Origin: Perognathus longimembris pacificus
Taxonomy: Eukaryota; Chordata; Mammalia; Rodentia; Heteromyidae
DNA: 64,000 bases
Assembly: GCF_023159225.1 (NCBI RefSeq)
Contig: NC_063167.1
Span: 9,021,734 to 9,085,733, forward strand
Reading direction: 5' to 3'
Each line of letters opens with the position of its first letter. The stretch's first letter is position 1. Below the pieces are notes generated by a model. The model saw nothing but the letters and a program-made list of their open reading frames with translations, searched no databases and was not told where the DNA came from. Below are positions 53,775 through 64,000 of the stretch, in pieces. The translations under genes were made by a program, and so were the position numbers.

Positions 53775-53890
53775 TCGGGTGGACTCGCAGAGCTTACCGC
53801 TGTATGGCCTTGGGAAAGTTGTCTCACCTCGCTGGGCCTTCCTTCATTTTTCCATGAGAGAGAGAGGATACTTACTCAGGCCTCCTTGGT
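53775..53890 (+). mobile_element. MIR fragment
   Basis: ctgtatggccttgggaaagt, tgtctcacctcgctgggcct and tcatttttccatgagagaga follow MIR order. Confidence 0.7.
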
Positions 53891-54379
53891 GGGGTCCTTT
53901 GAAGGGAAGGGGAGGGCAGCCCACAAATGTTTGTTTACTTCTTGTCCCTGGCTTCCTGCAGCCCCAGGCAGGCCTTGGCCCTGGGTTCCTGGAGGACCCT
54001 GGGTTCCTGGAGGACGTTAGGAAATGGTTTTGGCTGCTTGCTCCTGCCTGGGGAAGGAGCTGCCTTGAACACTTGCAGATCGCAATCTCCTGGAGCCCCT
54101 TGCCAGGTCTTTTATGTGACTGCTGTATTTCACAAGAGCCCCGGTGTTTGTTTAGCAGTGGGGTGGTATTTTTAGCACTTAGGAGGCTTTCTGAGCTTCC
54201 AGGACCCAGATGAAGCTTAGGGATGGGGCCCCAAGTGCATACAACCAGGACTGGGGACCCGGGGGTGCCCTGCCCGGGCCTCCCCCTGCTCCTGGATGCC
54301 AGCACCTCTGCCCGCTTTCTGATTTGGGCTCCCAGGGACCAGTGGAGCGGGTACAGTAGCCCCTGCCTATGGGAGGCGA
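53891..54379. other. Intron 2 DNA
   Basis: A direct duplication of ctgggttcctggaggac lies at about 53978-54014. No exon is recognised. Confidence 0.4.
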
Positions 54380-54815
54380 AACACGGCTCCCCAAAACGGC
54401 CCACTGGGTAACCCTGGCACCAGTGAATATGCCACCCCCAGTGGCAAAAGGGACTTTGCAGATGCGATTAAGGATTTGGAGATTATCTGAGATTATCCTC
54501 GGCACAGAGTGACCACAGAGGTCCTGGAAGAGGCAGGCGGGTGGCACGGGAGCGGGGGAGCTGTGGCTGCGCCTGTGGGACTCGGGCTTCGGACTCCAGA
54601 CGCAGAAAGCCACGGCTGGGTTTGGAGATCGCCACCGATGGCCACGCTGCCTGCATGGAAGGGGCCACGAGCCCAGGGGTGCAGGCCCTCCACCAACCAG
54701 AGCGGGAGGGAAGCCAGTGCCTCTCCTGGAGCTTCGGGAAGGAGGGCGGCCCTGCCAGCATCCTGATTTGGGCCTAGTGAGATTGTGACCTCCTAGAACT
54801 GTGAGGCAGTTTGTG
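54380..54815 (+). mobile_element. Ancient interspersed repeat, family uncertain
   Basis: gggactttgcagatgcgatt near the start and gacctcctagaactgtgagg near the end are the two ends of a common old mammalian repeat with ctttgcagatg and ctccagaactgtgag motifs. I cannot name the family with confidence. Confidence 0.55.
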
Positions 54816-54832
54816 GGGTGTGGGGGGAGGGG

Positions 54833-55050
54833 TGTTCTGGTACTAGAACTCAGAGCTTCGAGCTCCTGCTTGGCTTCTTCACTCAGGGCTGGTGCCTTAC
54901 CACTTGAACCACAGCTCCACTCCTGGCTTCTTGATCATAATTGCGGAGATGAAAGAGTCCCCGGGACTTTCTCGTCCAGCCTGGCTCTGAACTGGAGTCC
55001 TTGCATCTCGGCCCCCTGAGCAGCTGGGATTCCAGGTGTGATCCTCTGGC
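54833..55050 (-). mobile_element. B1-dID-type SINE (minus)
   Basis: ggtactagaactcagagctt, taccacttgaaccacagctc and ctgagcagctgggattccag. Confidence 0.84.
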
Positions 55051-56049
55051 TTGTGATGGCGGCGTGTGTCTCTCCCCAGAGCCGCTGGGAAGCGGGCGGC
55101 ACCACTTAGGTCGTCCTGGCCCACGCCGGTGGGGGGTGTCGGTGGAAACGTGAAGGGCCTGGCTGTGCCCCTGCTCGGTGCAGAGGTCGTTCGGCCCGTG
55201 GCATTTACCCTGCAGAGAAAGGCCCAGCCGGGGTTGCGGGTGTGGCGAGGGCTCAGGACCCTGGACTGGAACCTGAGCCGGTGAGGCCATGGCACATCAG
55301 GGTGAGCCAAAGGGAGAGTCCCTGGCCTCAGTTTCTTTATCTGTTAAAGGAGGAGAGCACCAAAGTGGCCTTGTGAGTCGACTGTCATTATCCTCAGAGC
55401 TGACCCAGTGGCCAGCGCCATGGGGACATGCTGTTTGGTCAGCTGGACAGACTGCTCAGCTGGAGGAAGTCCGGCCTCTCGGGCAGCCTCAGCCCGACGG
55501 CATTCAGCCACAGGGTCCTTCTGGAAGATGGAGTGTCATGATTGCTTCTACAGTGGGCAGCTCAGGAGGGCAGGAGATTGCTCCTGACAGCATTCCCTCC
55601 CCACCTCCACCCTCACCCCGACCCCCACCCCCCCCCCCACCCCCGGTCCCACAGAGTTGAGATCTCCTGGGACAGCAGTAGGGGACTTCCTGTCTCTGGC
55701 CATGGTGACAGTGGAGGTGACAAGTAACCCTGTGTACCAGGTAGAGGGGCGCAGAGAGCCTGCACTGGCTGTCAGGCTCCCCCTCCCCCCCCCCACCCCA
55801 ACCCACCTGTGGGATATAAGCAGTACACACACACAGAGATCTGACCACTGCCAGGCGTCGGGGGTGAGCACCCCGGGGTCCCCAGGGCATGTCAGGAGTC
55901 CCAGCAGTGACAGCATTGAGGGTCAGGAAATCCGCCTCCATCTGGACTGCAGGTTCCTAACCTGACGTGGCTGGTGTTGTCTGAGGGACCCTGATCACTG
56001 AATTTTCCAGCACCTGAGTTTTCCTGTGCAAACAAACAAACAAGCAAAA
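55051..56049. other. Intron 2 DNA
   Basis: A possible MIR piece (cctcagtttctttatctgtt) lies at 55315-55390 and C-rich (CACCCC)n runs at about 55600-55645. No exon is recognised. Confidence 0.4.
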
Positions 56050-56286
56050 ATGCTGAGCACTGGTGGCTCACACTTGCAATCCGAACTCCTCAGGAGGCCT
56101 AGATCTGAAGATCACAGTTCAAAGCCAGCCGGGCAGGAATGTCTTTGAGACAAAGTCTTTATCTCCATTAACCATCAAAAAGCAGGAAGTGGAGCTGTGG
56201 CTTAAGTGGTAGAGTGCCAGTCCTAAAACCTAAAGCACAGCATCTAGTATCTGAGTTCAAGCCCCAGGTCTGGCACAGAAAAACAG
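56050..56286 (+). mobile_element. B1-dID-type SINE
   Basis: ggtggctcacacttgcaatc, gttcaaagccagccgggcag, ggagctgtggcttaagtggt and gagttcaagccccaggtctg. Confidence 0.88.
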
Positions 56287-56659
56287 AACCGCGTCACCCA
56301 CAGACGAAGATGTGCAGTAGGGGCCAGGGCCACACGCCGGGAGGGCAGAGATGGTTTGCACTGGGCTCCGCACAGCTGCTGGCATGGCTGTCTCCACCTG
56401 GGGGGGCGGGGGAGGGAGCCCCGAGCTCTTCTGGGCTTAGGGTGCTGTGGAGAAATGCACTGGTGCTGCCGGCTGTCCCGTGGGAGAGTACCCTGGCGTC
56501 TCATGTTGGAGGAGTATCCCAGAATCCACTTGGCCTAGGAGTCCCGGATGTTTCGCTATCCAGGCCGCGGGGATGGCGTCTCTGGCTCTAGACTTGTCTG
56601 TGTAGTGAAAGGAACCCCCAGGGCCACAGGCCGGGTCCTCGTATCACTCTGTTGTCCCT
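56287..56659. other. Intron 2 DNA
   Basis: No feature recognised. Confidence 0.35.
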
Positions 56660-56832
56660 CACCCTTGCTTTTTCACTCAAGGCTGGTGCTCTACCCCTTG
56701 AGCCGCAGCTCCGCTTTCAGCTTGTCAGTGTCCATGTGGAGATGAGACTCTCTGGGATTTGTCTGCTCCCGCTGACGTCAAACCACGATCCTCAGATCTC
56801 AGCCTCCTGAGTCCCTGGGGTTACAGTGCCCA
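56660..56832 (-). mobile_element. B1-dID-type SINE (minus)
   Basis: ctctaccccttgagccgcag, catgtggagatgagactctc and gatctcagcctcctgagtcc. Confidence 0.84.
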
Positions 56833-57029
56833 CTTCACATCTTGGACCAGGCACTTCTAGGACATCTGGGGGGCTGTGGAGTTCCTGGCCCGGCTGTGCC
56901 GCCGGGGGAGCCTGACACGTCTCCTCTAGGTCTGGGAGAGACAGGAAGGTGTCCCTTTGAGGGCAAGCTCTGGGGAAACTGAGTCTGCCTTGTACACCAT
57001 TGCGCTTGGTAGCTCCTTGTCTCACTGGA
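56833..57029. other. Intron 2 DNA
   Basis: No feature recognised. Confidence 0.35.
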
Positions 57030-57155
57030 TTTGGGGGTTCAGGTGCTGCCTCCAATACTCATTAGCTGTGCAACTTTGAGCAGGTCCTTTGGGTGCCATG
57101 CCTCGGTTTCCTTCTCTAGAGAATGGGGTCATAATTACACCTCCCACCTTGAGAG
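57030..57155 (+). mobile_element. MIR fragment
   Basis: cattagctgtgcaactttga, gcaggtcctttgggtgccat, cctcggtttccttctctaga and gaatggggtcataattacac. Confidence 0.8.
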
Positions 57156-57844
57156 GTGGGGCCATCAGACTCTCAGCCCAAGCTCTGTGCAGGACACAAG
57201 CCAGGGGCCTGCAGTCCCTGCCGGTCACCGCAGGTAACGGCAGCGACGGTCCTGCACGGGTGCAGAGGTGAAGATGTGCAGGCTGGCCTGGGAGACTGAG
57301 GTACCACCTCCCCTTCCCCCCAAACACAGGGAGCTTCTCAGCAGAGGCTCACACACATGCTGCAGGCGTGCTGCAGGTGTTATCCCGACGCGTGTGTCTG
57401 TGATCTGTGCCACAGATGTTGCTGAGCATCAGCCCGGTCCCCAGGAGCCCGGCCTGACTCCCTGCAGGCCACAGGACTGTTTATAGGGCGGCCACCAGAC
57501 AGGTGCCACCTGTACACCTGCTCCCTGCCCTCCCTCTTTCCTCCTGGGTGGAATTCTTAATGCAGTGACAACCCTGGTTCCCAAGAAACTGCCATCCTGC
57601 TGGCCTGTCCCCTCCCTGCCCTCTCGGGCAGCACCGAGGCCAGTGCCTTCTCCGCTTTCCTTTTCCTGCTGGGTCTTGGGCAGCAGACAGCTGAGGTGGG
57701 GTGGCTGAGGACTGAAGCTCTGAGCTCAGCAGATGGCCAAGCCTTGAGTTCTGGGGGCCTCAGCCAGACCTGGAGTGTTGGGTGACCTGCCAAACCCCCT
57801 CAGTGCTGGCCAGCCTGAGAGCCTCACCCGGGAGTATTCATAGG
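57156..57844. other. Intron 2 DNA
   Basis: No feature recognised. Confidence 0.35.
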
Positions 57845-58059
57845 TCAGAGCTGGGTGGCTCACGCCTGTAATCCTAGCCACCCAGGAAGCTGAGGTCTGA
57901 GGGTAGGAACTTCCGTGAGACTCTTTATCCCCATTGAACCACCAGAAAGCCAGAAGCAGAGCTGTGGCTCAAATGGTACAATGCCAACCTTGAGCAAAAA
58001 AGCCAAGCAAGACCATGAGGCCCTGAGCTCAAGCCCCAGTACTGGTGCATGCGTGTGCG

Positions 58060-58061
<2 letters not shown>
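57845..58061 (+). mobile_element. B1-dID-type SINE
   Basis: gggtggctcacgcctgtaat, ggtaggaacttccgtgagac (left half shortened), gagctgtggctcaaatggta and gagctcaagccccagtactg. Confidence 0.88.
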
Positions 58062-58094
<33 letters not shown>

Positions 58095-58100
58095 GCACGC
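58062..58100. repeat. (CA)n microsatellite at a SINE tail
   Basis: gcgcgcac passes into pure (CA)n immediately after the SINE. Confidence 0.95.
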
Positions 58101-58180
58101 AGGGGCTGTAGCTCAGAGGCAGAGTTTTTGCTTAGGACTGAGAAGCCCTGGGTCCCCACATTGCAAAGACAAGGACAAGG
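58101..58180 (+). mobile_element. ID-like SINE monomer
   Basis: aggggctgtagctcagaggc, then cagagtttttgcttaggact; diverged. Confidence 0.6.
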
Positions 58181-58200
58181 CCAGGTGCTTCCCTTCTCAG

Positions 58201-58208
58201 TGTGTGTG

Positions 58209-58244
<36 letters not shown>
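58201..58244. repeat. (GT)n microsatellite
   Basis: tgtgtgtgcc followed by pure GT repeats. Confidence 0.95.
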
Positions 58245-58246
<2 letters not shown>

Positions 58247-58964
58247 CATGCACGCGCACGAGTGCGCCCCTCCCCTCCTCTGGGCCCCAGGCGGGTTCAG
58301 GGAGGCGAGGCCCCGCCCACACAGGCCAGGCGGGTGCCTCTCATCCTGCAGCTGCTGTCTGGGTCGAGGGCTTGGGTAGCAGCCAGGAAGGCCGGGCCTG
58401 GGCTGGTCCAGTGGCGTCGGCGCGCCCCTTTCTTCCCCCATCAGGTGGCATTCCATGCACACAGGGGGCTGGCTGCCCAGGGGGTGAGGTGGTGACGCCC
58501 CATGGCTTTCCTTCCACGGGCTTGGGGGGTTCTCTGAGCCCAGTCTGACAGAGCGGTAAACCATGGAACTCACAGTAGGGCCGGGGCAGCGTGGGGAGGA
58601 GAACAGATGGCTGGGAAGGACGAGGCGGGCCTGGGAGGGGACGGGGGTCACTACTGACCCTGTGGTAGCTTCTGGGGCGAGGCTGGAGCCCGGCACTGGG
58701 ATGGAGGTCCCTGTGGCAGGTCCTGGCGGGCTCAGGCAGAGCCCTGGGCGGCTGCTCTCCCTGCTCCACTCGGCCGCTGGGCCTTTGGGAGCAGACTGCG
58801 CCCCTGTTCCTCCACATGAACACTAGCTAGCTAAGCAACAAGCGGCTTGTTCTACGAGGTCTGTGTGGAGCAGCTCCCGTGGGGGAGGCTGGGGGCCTTG
58901 GGTCACCGAGGACTGGCAGGGACAGGCCCCCGCCGCGGAGTTCCTGTTGTTGTTGTCTTTTCTT
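58245..58964. other. Intron 2 DNA
   Basis: No exon recognised. Confidence 0.35.
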
Positions 58965-59055
58965 CTTGGTGGTGCTGGGGTTTAGGTTCAGGAGGGCTCT
59001 GCTCTTGCTAGGCAGGCAGGTGCTCTATCGCTGTGCCACGCCTCCAAGCCCCTTT
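58965..59055 (-). mobile_element. Old ID-like monomer (minus)
   Basis: ggtggtgctggggtttaggt, then gctaggcaggcaggtgctct. Confidence 0.6.
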
Positions 59056-59071
59056 TGCACTGGTTCATTTT

Positions 59072-59278
59072 TTTTTTTTTTTTTTTTGCCAGTCCTGGGG
59101 CTTGGACTCAGGGCCTGAGCACTGTCCCTGGCTTCTTCCCGCTCAAGGCTAGCACTCTGCCACTTGAGCCACAGCGCCGCTTCTGGCCGTTTTCTGTATA
59201 TGTGGTGCTGGGGAATCAAACCTAGGGCCTCGTGTATCCGAGGCAGGCACTCTTGCCACTAGGCTATATCCCCAGCCC
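59072..59278 (-). mobile_element. Young ID-headed dimeric SINE (minus)
   Basis: A poly-T tail, then the reverse complement of the 31781 copy with only a few mismatches. A perfect 16-bp target duplication, tgcactggttcatttt, lies at 59056-59071 and 59279-59294. It is inserted at the edge of older SINE sequence. Confidence 0.96.
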
Positions 59279-59286
59279 TGCACTGG

Positions 59287-59500
59287 TTCATTTTGAGATC
59301 GAGTCTCTTTCTGACCCAGCTGGCCTAGGCCTGGATCTTCTTGCTGACTTTTCTTGTTCCAGCTGGAATGACAGGCACACACCACCATGCCCTGCTTCTC
59401 TGGTCAAGATAGGGCCTTGCAGATCTCTGCCCCGGCTGGTCTAGAACTGCCATCCTCCCGAGGTTCGTCTCCCGAGTAACGGGGACGCCAGCTGCCATGC
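59287..59500 (-). mobile_element. Two B1-like monomers (minus)
   Basis: ttttgagatcgagtctcttt, then gaatgacaggcacacaccac (first copy to about 59395). A second B1-like copy follows with gggccttgcagatctctgcc, ggctggtctagaactgccat and gagtaacggggacgccagct. Confidence 0.7.
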
Positions 59501-60885
59501 CAGGCCAGCCTCCTTCCCCTTTCATGTGGTAACTGTTGCCCACGGAAATTCAGGAGGGTCTCGGGAGCCAGGCGTGTCCTAAGCCTGGCGGCTGGCCGCT
59601 GCTTGCCAGGACACCCCACTCGCGTCTCGTACCGGAAGCCAACCCCACCCACGCACATTCTCCATTTTGCTGTCGACCCCGGGTGCAGTTCTGGACCCTG
59701 GAATGCCAGCCTCTTGCAAGCTGATGGGGGGGGGGGTGGTGGCTTCAGGCCCCAGGCAGTCACTCAACCCCTCCGAGCCTTGCCTACCTGTTACAGACTC
59801 CTAAAGATGCCCGGTCCACTCTGCCTTCTCAGCTCCAGGTTTGCTGTTGTCCTCCTGACTGTCCTGGTCACCTGAGTCCTCGATGCCCGCCGTGGGCCGA
59901 GGGCCCTGAGCAAGGCGCTCCCGTCACCAGTTGGTTTGCCTGGCCAGCCCCACGGCTTCCTGTTTTCCCTCCCCTCCCGCCTCCTGCTGTACAGGCTCAG
60001 CTCCACCCGGCCTGCAGGTTCCCAGACGAGCTGGGCGCCTGCTGCCTCTCCACCACCCACCGTGAGTTCAGCAACGGTGGCGGCCCTGACGCCGGCCCTG
60101 GGCCGTGCCTTGCCAGTGCCCTGCACACGGCCACCGGTCACGTCTCCCTCTAGACCCAGGGTTCGCTGATGAGTCAGGGCGCAGCGCCGAAGCCCTGGCA
60201 GGAAAGGAAGGAGACGAAGCCGGGCGTGTGCCCAGCAGCCCGCCGTGGGGCCATCGCACGAGAGCAGAACCCCAGCCGGAGCCGGGGGGCCGAGTAAACA
60301 CAGCCGGCCAGTCAGGGCCCAGCAGACGGGGCAGCCACAGCCCCCCGAAGATGTGGGCCAAAGGCAGAGGCACAGGGAGCCCTCCATGGACCTGAGTGGC
60401 CCACCTTTACTTCATGGACGTTTCTAGTGACGACTTAGAAGTCCGTGGAATAACGGATCCCAGGCACGCCCCTTCCTCCGTGGAGACTGGATCCTCCGTC
60501 CACATGTGCCCTCGAAGCAAGCCCTAAGTGCACTCCACCAGCTGCACACCCGTCAACACCCGACGGTACGACGTCGGGCCCTTGAAGAGCACCCCCCCCC
60601 CCCCCCAGAACACAGAGCAAGCCTCCTGCAGCTGGATGACGGCTTTTGGAGCAGTCCTCTGGGGAGAGGCTGACTTCCGAGGCCTGGGCCTCAGGTCGTG
60701 CCGGCCACGTGGTGCCTGCGTCCACACAGCCCCTCCGGTCACCCACGGGTGCACCCCTTTGAGAAGCGGCGTTCTCTTCTGTGGGCCACGAGAACCCGGG
60801 AGTCGGGCCCTCCACCTCGCCGTGTTCGCAGCTTCCACCCCCAGAAAATGGGTCAAGCAGCACATTTGTGTAATGTACACCACTT
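59501..60885. other. GC-rich intron 2 DNA
   Basis: A C-run lies at about 60592-60606. No exon is recognised. Confidence 0.4.
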
Positions 60886-61086
60886 CCGGCCCCACCCCCG
60901 GTGGCTAGCACCGAGATTCAGAGGATTGGGATTCAAAAACGAGCACGGGCAGCCAAGTCTGTGAGACTCCCGTCTCCAAAATGATCAGCAAGATGTCGAG
61001 CTAGAGGCGTGGCTCGACTGGTACAGCACCAGCCTTGAGCAAGCTAAGTGAGCCAGAGCTCCTGAGTTCAAACTCTAGAAATGAAG
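60886..61086 (+). mobile_element. B1-dID-type SINE, diverged
   Basis: cccggtggctagcaccgaga, gactcccgtctccaaaatga, gcgtggctcgactggtacag and gagttcaaactctagaaat. Confidence 0.78.
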
Positions 61087-61110
61087 CAGGGTGGGTGGGT
61101 GGGTGGGTTT
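61087..61110. repeat. (GGGT)4 short repeat
   Basis: Short ggtgggtgggtgggtg tract following the SINE tail. Confidence 0.8.
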
Positions 61111-62362
61111 CACTTCCAGAGCTCAGCATTTGGGGCACAGTGTCTCAGGAACAGGCAGGGCCCCCTACCCAGCCTGTGACCCCAGGCCTGGCCCCCGACG
61201 CTCAGTTCAGCCAGCCGTCGGCCCCCAGCTGTCCACTGGGATGGGCTCCGCCCAGCTTCCAGGTCAGCGCAGGTCAGACATGCCATCACCCCGTCTGATG
61301 TCCCCACCGGGCTGTGCACACCCTCCCCAGGGTGACTCCGCCCTGCCCCTCTGCCCACCCCACCCTGCCCCACGACAGGCGCCCACAAACGCAAAGTAAG
61401 TGAAGCCACCCGCGGGAGAAAAGAGCCGCCGGAAAAAAGAAATGGAGCTTGGAAGGAAAACTGAGCATGTCCGTTTTCAAGGCGGAGGGACAGAAACTGA
61501 CAGAGTGACCGGAGGAGTGGGGGGGGAGTGTGCTGTGCGTGGGTGGGCCGGGCACACTGCTGGTCTGCCTCCCCAGCCCCTGGCATTGTAGGGGCTTCCT
61601 AGTGAGCACCCCCCCCCCCGAAGTATGGGCCAGCACCTTCCCAGCCACCGTGGCCCGGGCCTGAGCTGCAGAGCGGCCCCCACTGGCCTGTTGTCCCGCA
61701 GGCTGCCGGGTTGTGCAAGGCTCCCGGGCCTCACTGGCCCCTTGGCTGCAGCCCCTCGGGGGCTGAGTGATTCCCCCCGGAGAGGGTGCGCAGGTACCGT
61801 TGGCGATCTCCAGATGAGGGCTTCCTGGGGACAGAAGAGGGGGAGCGAGCAAGGAGGGGGCCGTGCTGTAGAGGCCAGGGCAGGGGACACAGGGATGCCC
61901 CAGGAAGCGGGGCAGGGCCGGTGACGCCGGAGCACCCAGGACTGAGAAGGTTAAGCAGCCCCAAGAGGCAGCGCAGCCCCTGGGACCGTTCCCCAGCACC
62001 TCCTCTCCTGCCCCCACTTCTCGCTTTGGCTCCTCTGCTGCCTCAGGGCCTTTGCATGTGCTCCACCGCCTTTTCCCCAGGCGTTCCCAGACAGCCACCC
62101 GCTGCCTCCAGGCTTCTTACTCCTTCTGCCACCTCCCAGCGCTGACCCCAGTGAGTATTTAAGTCACCAGGTTCAGGTAATAATTAAGTGTGGCGGGGGG
62201 GCCTGGCTCCCTGGCACCCACAGTCTCCACCCCCCGCAGACCTCATCCTATCTACTCAGATTCCTCGGCCCTCGCTCCTTCAGCGCCGGCTTCTGGACAC
62301 CCGTGGTGGTGGTGGTGACTGAGTGACTGTAGACTGGCCAAGTCCTGCTCAGGTGCAAGATC

Positions 62363-62364
<2 letters not shown>
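61111..62364. other. GC-rich intron 2 DNA
   Basis: A poly-C run lies at about 61609-61618. A 270-codon minus-strand frame is not recognised. Confidence 0.4.

Positions 62365-62411
<47 letters not shown>
62365..62411. repeat. (GT)23 microsatellite
   Basis: Pure GT repeats upstream of the tail side of the minus-strand SINE at 62477. Confidence 0.97.
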
Positions 62412-62413
<2 letters not shown>

Positions 62414-62476
62414 ACGCCTGTGTGTGCACTTCGGGGTGAGGGTTCCTGTATGTGTACATTGGTGGGGGGTGTGCAT

Positions 62477-62692
62477 GTGTCTTGGGTCTTGAACTCAGGG
62501 CCACTGGCTCTCCCTTGGCTGTCTTACTTAAGGCTGACGCTCTTCCGCCTGAGCTAAAGCTCCACTTTTCCTGGTTCACAGGAGATCAGAGTCTCACAGA
62601 CTTCCTGTCTGGGCCGGCTTCGAACCATGCTCCTCAGATCCCAGCTTCTTGAATAGTGAGGTTTACAGGCGTGAGCCACCAATCCCCGGCTG
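62477..62692 (-). mobile_element. B1-dID-type SINE (minus)
   Basis: gtcttgggtcttgaactcag, ctcttccgcctgagctaaag, ccggcttcgaaccatgctcc and tacaggcgtgagccaccaat. Confidence 0.86.
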
Positions 62693-62994
62693 CCTTCTTG
62701 CCCTGAGGCGTCCTCTGTAGCTCTTGTGTTCTTTGTTCCGTGTGGTTGGAGTTGAAGCCTTCAGGTTCTGGGGAGACCCGAGCACAGCCCCCAGGGCATG
62801 GTCGGGAGGAGGGGGGTGGTAAACTCTCCTTCCGTGGGGGTGTGCCGGCCTTAGCTTTCATGTCACGTGGGGCTGTTAGGGCCCCGTGGCCTCCCCCTCG
62901 CTCGCCTGGACGCGTCCACCATGACCGTCCCCTATATCCACTAGGACAGGCCGGAGCCCGCCTGAGCCAGCTGGTCCTGGCTCCCACTGCTCAT
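62693..62994. other. Intron 2 DNA
   Basis: No feature recognised. Confidence 0.35.
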
Positions 62995-63170
62995 GTGTGA
63001 AATTGAACTGGAGGGTGTAGCAATCCCGAATGCAATCTTTCATCTAATTACGCTCATTAACATTTAAATGTATAATCATTAGTGTACCTGGGCATGGTGG
63101 TCTAAATATTTTGTAGAGGCCTTAATTACCATACGCTGAAAACCCGCCTTCTCCTCCCCAATTAAAGGGC
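62995..63170. promoter_or_regulatory. Candidate conserved noncoding element with homeodomain cores
   Basis: An AT-rich island in GC-rich DNA carrying ctaattacgctcattaac, aatcattag, gccttaattaccat and ccaattaaag. That is five TAAT/ATTA cores in about 130 bases, with no match to the SINE families around it. The composition resembles deeply conserved developmental enhancers, but conservation cannot be read from one genome. Confidence 0.4.
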
Positions 63171-63667
63171 CAGCGTCAAGTGTCCAGCTAGGGGCCAGAC
63201 CTGTGACTACCCAGGCCCTGCTGTCTTCGCCACACTTGGGCAGGGGGGGGGCAGGGGGGACCAGTCCCTGCACCTCTGGGTGCCCAGAGGGGGGTGCGTG
63301 CATTCCCTGAGACACACACACACAGCAAGCCAGCTGCCTGGGGTCCACTCCCTGTCCCCAGGGCAGGCCTGAGCCCTGCCTGTGTCCATGCCTTTGGATG
63401 CCCCGGCACCACCCTGTGCCTTTGTGGGCCGTGGTGAATTAGAAACTCCCCGGGAGGGTGTTGTCTGTCCAGGCACTGTTGGTAGCACTGGTTTGGAGCA
63501 AGGACTCCCCTTCAGAGACTGGAAAACAAACAGGCCTCCGCCCCCCCCCCCCACTTCCCTCCTTCCTCCCCATCTGTGCCTGAGAGCTCTGAGCCCTTCC
63601 TGGGACCGTTGAACACCCCTCCCCCAACACAACACACCTCACAGTGCCCCAGAGAGGAGCAGGAGCC
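63171..63667. other. Intron 2 DNA
   Basis: Short G and C runs only. Confidence 0.35.
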
Positions 63668-63886
63668 CCGCGCCCTGCCCCTGCCTGTGATCCCAGCTCC
63701 CGTGGGATCGCAGTCCAAAGCCAGCCCGGGCGGCCCAGTCCGTGAGACTCCTATCTCCAGTGAACCTCCAGAAAACCACAAGCGGAGCTGTGGCTCAAGT
63801 GGTAGAGTGCTAGCCTTGATCACAAAAGCTCAGGGACAGCACCCAGGCCCTGAGTTCAAGGCCCACTACCACTGGCACAAAAGAAG
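63668..63886 (+). mobile_element. B1-dID-type SINE
   Basis: ctgcctgtgatcccagctcc, ctcctatctccagtgaacct, gtggctcaagtggtagagtg and gagttcaaggcccactacc. Confidence 0.87.
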
Positions 63887-64000
63887 ACAGGAAGGAAAGT
63901 CCAGGTGAGCGGGGCCAGCGCCTGCCCCTCACTGCGACAGCGTGAGGTAGCTGATGGAAGGAGGGTTGTTCTGGCTCACAGCTCCAGACGCTCCCGCCCA
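63887..64000. other. Intron 2 DNA to the window end
   Basis: No feature recognised; Kazn continues beyond the window. Confidence 0.4.

Noticed and set aside
37679..64000. Third Kazn coding exon
   Set aside because: I looked for the expected continuation of the coiled coil after the phase-1 donor and found no matching block with splice sites; it probably lies beyond the window.

Overview
This is a window of mammalian nuclear DNA, almost certainly rodent. It is GC-rich and dense in SINEs, and it carries only two short host coding exons. The SINEs are mostly dimers: a 7SL/B1-like left half followed by a deleted ID-like (tRNA-Ala-related) right half. A younger ID-headed dimer is also present. 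Dimeric B1-dID-type and ID-headed SINEs of this kind are known from rodents, and the ID-headed type in particular from Geomyoidea (pocket mice, kangaroo rats, gophers). I therefore infer a heteromyid or geomyid source, with moderate confidence; the family names come from memory and were not checked by search.

The host gene is Kazn (kazrin), on the + strand. A CpG island at about 19.65-20.79 kb, with an array of GC boxes and no TATA box, holds an alternative first coding exon (20114-20321, starting MRAADAGSWERVRQLAAQGE). This is the start I recall for the short kazrin isoforms. The next exon (37490-37678) encodes the start of the kazrin coiled coil (LREEVARLQEEVHLLRQMK). Both junctions are phase 1 and the splice sites fit. 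I see no later Kazn exon before 64000, so the rest of the gene lies downstream. The first exon of the long isoforms would lie upstream, which would make 1-19.6 kb intronic for those transcripts.

Region by region: 1-8.5 kb is intronic or flanking DNA with SINEs, a (GT)n tract, a 41-bp minisatellite and a purine-rich block. 8761-12798 is a minus-strand gammaretrovirus-like endogenous provirus with two 308-bp LTRs that appear identical, a 4-bp target duplication, a tRNA-Pro-like primer site and a polypurine tract. Its gag and pol are broken and mostly deleted. 12.8-19.6 kb is SINE and MIR territory. 19.65-20.8 kb is the Kazn promoter and first exon. 20.3-37.5 kb is Kazn intron 1. A 12-copy GC-rich minisatellite begins about 40 bp after the second exon. 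37.7-64 kb is intron 2, with old L1/L2/MIR pieces, many SINEs, a 10-copy 41-bp minisatellite (48.87-49.29 kb), and an AT-rich homeodomain-site cluster near 63.0-63.17 kb that looks like a conserved noncoding element.

Most long open frames here are not genes. They arise from GC-rich DNA, from minisatellites whose unit stays open in several frames, or from (GT)n and SINE sequence. The most interesting items are the provirus (recent-looking LTRs around dead coding sequence), a 15-codon upstream ORF ending 5 nt before the Kazn start codon, nested young SINEs with intact target duplications, and the possible regulatory islands.
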